Origin: Streptomyces aculeolatus | Lineage (GTDB): Bacteria > Actinomycetota > Actinomycetes > Streptomycetales > Streptomycetaceae | Reading direction: 5' to 3' | NCBI RefSeq assembly: GCF_020400605.1 | Contig: NZ_JAINRD010000032.1 | Coordinates: 1 to 64,000, forward strand | Length of the DNA stretch: 64,000 nt | Shown here: piece after piece, positions 58,380-64,000 of the stretch | Layout of the letters: every line of letters begins with the position of its first letter | Position numbering within the stretch: position 1 is the first letter of the stretch | Position numbers and translations under genes: made by a program | Notes under the pieces: generated by a model | Seen by the model: the letters and a program-made list of their open reading frames with translations, nothing else | Database searches by the model: none | Told to the model about the DNA's origin: nothing

Positions 58380-59787
58380 GCACACCGGCCGCCGGCGCCC
58401 CCTCGATCTCGCCGGGATCGGCATCGGCCCGTTCAACCTGTCGCTCGCCGCCCTCGCCGCCCGCGTACGCGGCCTGACCACCGCGTTCTACGAGCGCCGC
58501 ACCGAGTTCCGCTGGCACCCCGGGCTCCTCATCGAGGGCACCACCCTCCAAGTGCCCTTCCTCGCCGACCTCGTCACGCTCGCCGACCCCACCAGCCCCT
58601 TCAGCTTCCTCAACTACCTGCGCGTGCGCGAGCGGCTGTACCCCTTCTACTTCGCCGAGCGCTTCCATGCCCACCGCGCCGAGTACGACGCGTACTGCCG
58701 CTGGGTCAGCGGGCAGCTGCCCGGCCTGCACTTCGGCCACCAGGTCGAGGACGTCCGCTGGAACGCCGCACGCGGCCTGTTCGAGGCCGACTTCGCCCAG
58801 CTCGACGCCGCCGGCGAGGCCGCCGCGCTGGGCCGCGCCCACGCCCGGAACCTCGTCGTCGGCGTGGGTACCGAGCCGTACGTGCCGGAGGCGCTGCGCC
58901 CGCTGGCCGCCTCGCCCGCGGCCGACGTGGTGCACTCCGCCGACTACCTGACCCACCGCGCCCGCCTCGTCGCCGCCGGGCACGTCACCGTCGTCGGTGC
59001 CGGGCAGTCCGGGGCGGAGGTCTTCCTCGACCTGCTGCGGGCCCGGCCCGCGGGTGCGGAGGGGCTGCACTGGCTGGCCCGTACCCCGGCGTTCGCGCCG
59101 ATGGAGTACAGCAAGCTCGGCCTGGAGCAGTTCACGCCCGACTACGCGCGCTACTTCCACGGGCTGTCCGAGGCCGTACGCGACGAACTACTGCCCCGGC
59201 AGTGGCAGTTGTACAAGGGCATCGACGCCGGGACCCTCGCGGCCGTGCACGAGGAGCTGTACCGCCGCACCCTCGGCGGCGGCTGGCCCGACGCCGTCCT
59301 CACCCCCGGCGTCACCGTACGCACCGCGGGCCGCCTCGGCTCCGACCGCATCGAACTGCACCTGGAGCACGCCGCGCAGGGCGCCCGCGAGACGCTGCGC
59401 ACCGACGCCGTGGTGCTCGCCACCGGCTACCGGGAGCGCCCGCTGGAGGGCCTGCTCGCCCCGCTGGAGCCGCTGCTGCGCCGCGACGCCGCGGGCCGGC
59501 CGCAGGTCGACGAGCAGCACCGGCTCGTCCTCGACCCGGAGGTCACCGGCCGGATCTACGTCCAGAACGCCGAGCGGCACACGCACGGCGTCGGCGCCCC
59601 GGACCTGGGCCTGGCCGCCTACCGCAGCGCCGTCATCCTCGACGACGTCACCGGCGCGGAGCCGTACCCGCTGCCGCGCCGTACCGCCTTCACCACCTTC
59701 GGGCTCCGGCAGTCCCGGCCCGAACCGCCCGACGAACCGGCGCACGGCATCCCGCGCGCGCCGGACCCTGGCACAGTGAAGGCATGA
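58369..59787 (+). CDS. Lysine/ornithine/diamine N-hydroxylase (IucD/SidA/DesB family)
   Basis: A 472-residue flavin N-monooxygenase. The FAD loop is GIGIGPFN at residues 16-23, FRWHPGLLIEGTTLQVPFLADLVTLADPTSPFSFLNYLR is the highly conserved substrate/FAD segment, VVGAGQSGAEVFLDLL is the NADPH loop, and VVLATGYRERPL is the family's C-terminal ATGY motif. The ATG at 58369 overlaps the decarboxylase by 11 bases. It should N-hydroxylate the diamine made by the partner enzyme. No acyltransferase (desC) or NIS synthetase (desD) follows; instead a SIMPL-domain gene overlaps the stop (ATGA). Confidence 0.88.
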   Translation: MPAEHTGRRRPLDLAGIGIGPFNLSLAALAARVRGLTTAFYERRTEFRWHPGLLIEGTTLQVPFLADLVTLADPTSPFSFLNYLRVRERLYPFYFAERFHAHRAEYDAYCRWVSGQLPGLHFGHQVEDVRWNAARGLFEADFAQLDAAGEAAALGRAHARNLVVGVGTEPYVPEALRPLAASPAADVVHSADYLTHRARLVAAGHVTVVGAGQSGAEVFLDLLRARPAGAEGLHWLARTPAFAPMEYSKLGLEQFTPDYARYFHGLSEAVRDELLPRQWQLYKGIDAGTLAAVHEELYRRTLGGGWPDAVLTPGVTVRTAGRLGSDRIELHLEHAAQGARETLRTDAVVLATGYRERPLEGLLAPLEPLLRRDAAGRPQVDEQHRLVLDPEVTGRIYVQNAERHTHGVGAPDLGLAAYRSAVILDDVTGAEPYPLPRRTAFTTFGLRQSRPEPPDEPAHGIPRAPDPGTVKA

Positions 59788-60488
59788 CGAACCCGCCCCC
59801 CGCTCCCGCCCCGGCCCCCTACGGCACCCCGGACGAGCCGCGTCTCGCCGTCCGCGGCGAGGCCCGCCTCGAAGTCGACCCGGAGATCGCCAGGATCGCC
59901 GTCACCGTCTCCGTCCGCGGCACCGACCGGCGCACCGCGCTGGAGGACCTGACCCGCCGCAACGCGGAGGCGCGCGACCTGATCAGGTCGTACGGCGACG
60001 CGGTCGAGAAGCTGGAGACGGGCGCGCTGCTCGTGACCCCCGAACTCGGCCGGCACGGCCGCGGCGAGCGCGTGCGCCGCTACCACGGCCGGGTCCGGCT
60101 GGCCGCGACCTTCCGCGACTTCACCGCGCTCGGCGAGCTGACCACCCGCGCCGCCGACCTGGAGCTGACGAGCGTCGACGGGCCGTGGTGGGGCCTGCGC
60201 CCGGACTCGCCGGTGCACCGCGAGGCGCGGCGGCAGGCGGTCCGGGAGGCGGTGACGCGCGCCCGCGAGTACGCCGAGGCGCTGGGCGCGGAGCTGACGG
60301 CGGTGCTGGAGATCGCCGACGAGGGCGCGGAGCGCCCCGAGATGTGGATGGCGGCGGAGGCGACCCGCGGCTTCGGCGGCGCCGCGGTGGCCGGCGGGGA
60401 GGCCCCCGCGCTCGACCTCGAACCTCAGCGGCAGACTGTCTACGCACGAGTGAACGCGAGGTTCATCATGACCCGTCCGCAACTCTGA
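59784..60488 (+). CDS. SIMPL domain protein
   Basis: A 234-residue protein starting with a Pro/Ala-rich 20-residue segment. The SIMPL (DUF541, oxidative-stress-defence-like) domain follows: LAVRGEARLEVDPEIARIAVTVSVRGTDRRTALEDL, YHGRVRLAATFRDFTALGELTTRAADL, and the C-terminal QTVYARVNARFIM. No signal peptide is evident, so unlike E. coli YggE it may be cytosolic. ATGA overlap with the N-hydroxylase suggests cotranscription, although SIMPL proteins have no known link to siderophores; the association may be accidental. Confidence 0.8.
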   Translation: MTNPPPAPAPAPYGTPDEPRLAVRGEARLEVDPEIARIAVTVSVRGTDRRTALEDLTRRNAEARDLIRSYGDAVEKLETGALLVTPELGRHGRGERVRRYHGRVRLAATFRDFTALGELTTRAADLELTSVDGPWWGLRPDSPVHREARRQAVREAVTRAREYAEALGAELTAVLEIADEGAERPEMWMAAEATRGFGGAAVAGGEAPALDLEPQRQTVYARVNARFIMTRPQL

Positions 60489-60622
60489 TTGCGCTCATCA
60501 GAGCAGCGGCGCGCACGTTTTATTAGTTGTCAGCTCGATCTCAATAGACCTTCGCTCAAATGTCGTTGGGGAATGGCCGATAACCGGTTCCCTACTTGTG
60601 GGTAAGTCATAGAGTCGAATGT

Positions 60623-62056
60623 ATGCGCCGAGCGAAGATTGTCTGCACCCTGGGTCCAGCGACCGACACATACGACCAGATCAAGGGCTTGGTCGAGGCC
60701 GGAATGGACGTCGCCAGGTTCAATCTCAGCCATGGCACTTACGCTGAGCACGAGGAGCGTTACGCACGGGTGCGCAAGGCCGCGGACGAAACGGGGCGCA
60801 GCGTCGGCGTGCTCGCCGACCTTCAGGGCCCGAAGATCCGGCTGGGCACCTTCCGCGAAGGTCCTGTATTTCTCGAACGGGGCGATGAATTCACCATCAG
60901 CGTCGACCCGGTCGAAGGTGACCGCCAGTGCTGCGGCACGACGTACGACGGGCTGGCCGCCGACGTCGGGCGCGGCGAGCGGATCCTCGTCGACGACGGC
61001 CGCGTCACGCTGGAGGTGACCGCCGTGGACGGGCCCCGGGTCCGCACCATGGTCATCGAGGGCGGCATGGTCTCCGACCACAAGGGCCTCAACCTGCCGG
61101 GCGTCGCCGTCTCCGTCCCCGCGCTCTCCGCGAAGGACCGCGACGACCTGCGCTGGGCGCTGCGCGCGGGCGCGGACATCATCGCGCTGTCCTTCGTCCG
61201 CTCCGGGCAGGACGTCCGCGACGTGCACCGGATCATGGACGAGGAGGGCCGGCGGGTCCCGGTGATCGCCAAGGTGGAGAAGCCGCAGGCGGTCGAGAAC
61301 CTGGAGGGCATCGTCGACGCCTTCGACGGGCTCATGGTGGCCCGCGGCGACCTCGGCGTGGAAATGCCGCTGGAGCAGGTGCCGATGGTGCAGAAGCGGG
61401 CGGTCAAGCTCGCCAAGCGGAACGCCAAGCCGGTCATCGTCGCCACGCAGATGCTCGACTCGATGATCGAGGCGTCCCGGCCGACCCGCGCCGAGGCGTC
61501 CGACGTCGCCAACGCGGTGATGGACGGCACGGACGCGGTGATGCTGTCCGGCGAGACGAGCGTCGGCAAGTACCCGATCCAGACGGTGCGGACGATGGGC
61601 CGGATCGTCACGGCGGCGGAGGAGGAGATGCTCGCCAAGGGCCTGCCGCCGCTGACCGAGCGCAACAAGCCGCGCACGCAGGGCGGCGCGGTGGCGCGCG
61701 CGGCCGCGGAGATCGGCGACTTCCTCGGGGCGCGCTACCTGGTGGCGTTCACGCAGTCCGGCGACACCGTGCGGCGGCTCTCGCGCTACCGCTCGCCGAT
61801 CCCGGTGCTGGCGTTCACCCCGGACCCGGCGACGCGCAGCCAGCTCAACCTGACGTGGGGCGTGGAGACCTTCCTCGGCCCCATGGTGCAGACGACCGAC
61901 GAGATGGTCGCGCAGGTCGACGAGCAGTTGCTGAAGATCGGCCGCTGCCGCAGGGGCGACGTGGTCGTGATCACCGCCGGCAGCCCGCCCGGCATCCCCG
62001 GCTCGACGAACCTCGTCCGCGTCCACCACATCGGCGAGGACGACCCGGCGAGCTGA
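60623..62056 (+). CDS. pyk: Pyruvate kinase
   Basis: A 477-residue glycolytic enzyme transferring phosphate from PEP to ADP. Motifs are MRRAKIVCTLGPATD, ARFNLSHG, LADLQGPKIRLGTF, the catalytic-site IAKVEKPQAVENLEGIVDAFDGLMVARGDLGVEMP, and ATQMLDSMIEASRPTRAEASDVANAVMDGTDAVMLSGETSVGKYP. TAGAGT (60610-60615) ends seven bases before the ATG, and an in-frame ATG 27 bases upstream is excluded by fold, so a leaderless message is likely. The C-terminal allosteric domain is complete. Actinomycetes usually have two pyk genes. Confidence 0.96.
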   Translation: MRRAKIVCTLGPATDTYDQIKGLVEAGMDVARFNLSHGTYAEHEERYARVRKAADETGRSVGVLADLQGPKIRLGTFREGPVFLERGDEFTISVDPVEGDRQCCGTTYDGLAADVGRGERILVDDGRVTLEVTAVDGPRVRTMVIEGGMVSDHKGLNLPGVAVSVPALSAKDRDDLRWALRAGADIIALSFVRSGQDVRDVHRIMDEEGRRVPVIAKVEKPQAVENLEGIVDAFDGLMVARGDLGVEMPLEQVPMVQKRAVKLAKRNAKPVIVATQMLDSMIEASRPTRAEASDVANAVMDGTDAVMLSGETSVGKYPIQTVRTMGRIVTAAEEEMLAKGLPPLTERNKPRTQGGAVARAAAEIGDFLGARYLVAFTQSGDTVRRLSRYRSPIPVLAFTPDPATRSQLNLTWGVETFLGPMVQTTDEMVAQVDEQLLKIGRCRRGDVVVITAGSPPGIPGSTNLVRVHHIGEDDPAS

Positions 62057-62084
62057 CGCCCCCGTCGGGCCGGACCGGGGGCGT
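62054..62084 (+). terminator. Terminator hairpin overlapping the pyk stop
   Basis: GACGCCCCCG (62054-62063) pairs perfectly with CGGGGGCGTC (62075-62084) around an 11-base loop. The left arm includes the last two bases of the TGA stop codon. pyk and polA are convergent; the 207-base gap up to 62263 holds only this hairpin and G/C-rich sequence. Confidence 0.7.
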
Positions 62085-62263
62085 CCCGGCGGGTGGCCGG
62101 TGGGGGAACGGCGCGGCGCCCCGCGCGCTCGCGTATCACCGCGCACTGCCGCCGCCTGCCTGCCACAGGCGGCAGCGGCACGCGCTGCTGCCGCACGCGC
62201 CGGTCGCGACGCGTCGGCCCTCCCGGCGCGTGAGCGGTGCCCGCCCGCGCCGGCCGGGAGGCG

Positions 62264-64000
62264 TCAGTGCGCGGCCGACTCCCAGTCCGCACCCACACCC
62301 ACCGAGACGTCCAGCGGCGCCCGCAGGGTGACCGCGCCGGCCATCTCGCGCCGCACCAGCTCCTCCACCTGCTCGCGCTCGCCCGGGGCGACCTCCAGCA
62401 CGACTTCGTCGTGCACCTGGAGCAGCAGCCGCGTCGTCAGCGACGCCGCCGTCAGCGCCCGGTCCACCCGCAGCATCGCGAGCTTCACGATGTCCGCCGC
62501 GGTGCCCTGGATCGGCGCGTTGAGCGCCATCCGCTCGGCCATCTCGCGCCGCTGGCGGTTGTCGCTGTTGAGGTCGGGCAGATACCGGCGGCGGCCGAAC
62601 ATCGTCTCCGTGTAGCCCGTCGCCCGGGCCTCCTCGACGACGCGGCGCAGGTAGTCCCGTACGCCGCCGAAGCGCTCGAAGTAGTTCTCCATCAGCTTGT
62701 TGGCCTCGGCGGTCTCGATGCCCAGCTGCTGCGAGAGCCCGAACGCGGACAGCCCGTAGGCCAGCCCGTACGACATCGCCTTGATCTTCCGCCGCATCTC
62801 GGCGTCGACCTCGGTGCGCGGCACCGCGAACACCTGCGAGGCGACGGTGTCGTGCAGGTCCTCGCCGGAGGCGAACGCCTCGATCAGGCCATCGTCCTCC
62901 GACAGATGAGCCATCACGCGCAGCTCGATCTGGCTGTAGTCGGCGGTCAGCAGCGACTCGTACCCCTCGCCGACGACGAAGCCGCGGCGGATCGCGCGGC
63001 CCTCGTCCGTACGGATGGGCACGTTCTGCAGGTTCGGATCCGTGGAGGACAGCCGGCCGGTGGCGGCGACCGTCTGGCTGAACGTGGTGTGGATCCGGCC
63101 GTCCGCCGCGATGGTCTTGATCAGCCCCTCGACCGTGGAGCGCAGCCGGGCCTGCTCGCGGTGGCGCAGCATGATGACCGGCAGCTCGTGGTCGGTCTTG
63201 GTGGCGAGCCAGGCCAGCGCGTCGGCGTCCGTCGTATAGCCCGTCTTGGTCTTCTTCGTCTTCGGCAGGTCCAGCTCGCCGAAGAAGACCTCCTGCAACT
63301 GCTTGGGCGAGCCGAGGTTGAACTCGTGCCCCACCGCGTCGTGCGCCTCCCGGACGGCCTGCTGCACCGCGCCGGCGAACTGCTCCTCCATGGCCTCCAG
63401 ATGGGCCCGGTCGACGGCGACACCGGCCCGCTCCATCCCCGCCAGCACCGCCGAGACCGGCAGCTCCATGTCGCGCAGCAGCTCCGCCGCGCCGACCTGC
63501 GCCAGCTTCTCCGACAGCGCCTCGCCGAGGTCCAGGACCGTACGGGCCGTACGCATCAGCGCGTCCCGCTCGGCCGCCTCCTGGTCGCCCTCCTCGCCGT
63601 CGAGGCCCAGCTCCAGCTGCCCGTCGGCCGCCGGGGGCTCCAACTCGCGGCCCAGATAGGCGATCGACAGCGCGTCGAGCGCGAACGTCCGCCGCCCGGG
63701 GGTGACCAGATAGGCGGCCAGGGCCGTGTCCACCGTCACGCCCTCGACGCGCCAGCCGTGCTCGGCGAAGACGCGCATGGCGCTCTTCGCGTCGTGCACC
63801 GTCTTGGGGGCGGCGGCGTCCGCGAGCCAGCCCGCGAACGCCTGCTCGTCCGCGGCGTCCAGCCGGGCCGGGTCGAACCACGCGGCCGGGCCCTCCGCGG
63901 TGGCCAGCGCCACTTCGGAGACGCTGCCCACGCCGAGCTGCCAGGTGCCGACGGTGGCCACGCCGAGCGGCCCGGAGCCGTGCTCGGCGAGCCACGGCGC
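62264..64000 (-). CDS. polA: DNA polymerase I, C-terminal part (5' end beyond window)
   Basis: The frame is open to the window edge, so the N-terminal 5' nuclease domain lies outside. Visible are the proofreading-fold domain (from WLAEHGSGPLG), which lacks the DxE metal ligands and is probably inactive as in other actinomycetes, and the polymerase domain. Polymerase motif A is DYSQIELRVMAHLSEDD, motif B RRKIKAMSYGLAYGLSAFG (catalytic Lys and Tyr), and motif C LQVHDEVVLEV with the metal-binding Asp. RRRYLPDLNSDNRQRR is also typical. About 578 residues are in view. It replicates and repairs DNA, including Okazaki fragment processing. Confidence 0.96.
   Translation of the reverse strand, partial: APWLAEHGSGPLGVATVGTWQLGVGSVSEVALATAEGPAAWFDPARLDAADEQAFAGWLADAAAPKTVHDAKSAMRVFAEHGWRVEGVTVDTALAAYLVTPGRRTFALDALSIAYLGRELEPPAADGQLELGLDGEEGDQEAAERDALMRTARTVLDLGEALSEKLAQVGAAELLRDMELPVSAVLAGMERAGVAVDRAHLEAMEEQFAGAVQQAVREAHDAVGHEFNLGSPKQLQEVFFGELDLPKTKKTKTGYTTDADALAWLATKTDHELPVIMLRHREQARLRSTVEGLIKTIAADGRIHTTFSQTVAATGRLSSTDPNLQNVPIRTDEGRAIRRGFVVGEGYESLLTADYSQIELRVMAHLSEDDGLIEAFASGEDLHDTVASQVFAVPRTEVDAEMRRKIKAMSYGLAYGLSAFGLSQQLGIETAEANKLMENYFERFGGVRDYLRRVVEEARATGYTETMFGRRRYLPDLNSDNRQRREMAERMALNAPIQGTAADIVKLAMLRVDRALTAASLTTRLLLQVHDEVVLEVAPGEREQVEELVRREMAGAVTLRAPLDVSVGVGADWESAAH

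Noticed and set aside
56922..60488. A complete desferrioxamine cluster
   Set aside because: Only desA/desB-like genes are present; the downstream SIMPL protein, pyk and polA are not acyltransferase or synthetase genes.
62100..62263. G/C-rich inverted repeats between pyk and polA as an attachment or mobile-element end
   Set aside because: Matches are short and imperfect and explained by base composition; no integrase or target duplication nearby.

Overview
The window is very GC-rich DNA with frequent GTG starts, GTGA/ATGA stop-start overlaps and actinomycete-only families (HGxxPAAW protein, DUF397 with an Scr1-type regulator, TIGR03085, TIGR02234, trpM, DUF2752). This indicates a Streptomyces or close relative. 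From memory, the backbone order hisI-trpE-trpC-trpM-trpB-trpA-lgt-gltB-gltD ... chorismate mutase ... pyk-polA matches the central S. coelicolor chromosome. I cannot run an alignment to confirm it. No rRNA, tRNA, CRISPR array, intact prophage or insertion sequence was seen.

Region 1 (1-8 kb) is accessory and partly decayed. It holds a ketopantoate reductase, remnants of a flavin monooxygenase/reductase pair and a DUF402 gene, and a lower-GC ABC transporter whose first permease looks frameshifted. It also holds a chloramphenicol-phosphotransferase-like kinase, a solitary PemK/MazF-like toxin, an Scr1-type regulator with its DUF397 partner, a SnoaL-like protein, and a lipoprotein with a TTA (bldA) codon. 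Region 2 (8-20 kb) has sdhCAB divergent from a LysR gene across a clear dyad, a Tat-exported GH3 hexosaminidase, an exported-type phosphatase, a VanY-like peptidase divergent from an orphan OmpR-type regulator, and an ArsR-like/MFS pair behind a 30-bp perfect palindrome.

Region 3 (20-37.5 kb) is core metabolism: hisI and trpE fused by overlap, trpC, trpM, trpB and trpA, small membrane proteins, a DsbA-like oxidoreductase, lgt, a CCC1/VIT1 transporter and gltBD. Region 4 (37.7-47.2 kb) is a carbohydrate module: a secreted PQQ-type sugar dehydrogenase with a CBM2, a dasABC-like chitobiose-type ABC transporter with a DasR-like site on its promoter, a zinc metalloprotease-like protein, an F420-type oxidoreductase, a GH35 beta-galactosidase and a divergent AraC regulator.

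Region 5 (47.2-64 kb) has an ABC exporter coupled to a two-component system, an EamA transporter, chorismate mutase, pepN, an iron-box-preceded pair (PLP diamine-type decarboxylase plus lysine/ornithine N-hydroxylase) lacking its siderophore assembly genes, a SIMPL protein, pyruvate kinase and the 3' part of polA running off the window. The observations most worth following are the truncated siderophore-like pair with its iron box, the 30-bp palindrome over a leaderless promoter, the dre-like site on the sugar transporter, the frameshifted ABC permease and the kinase with a glycine-rich insertion.
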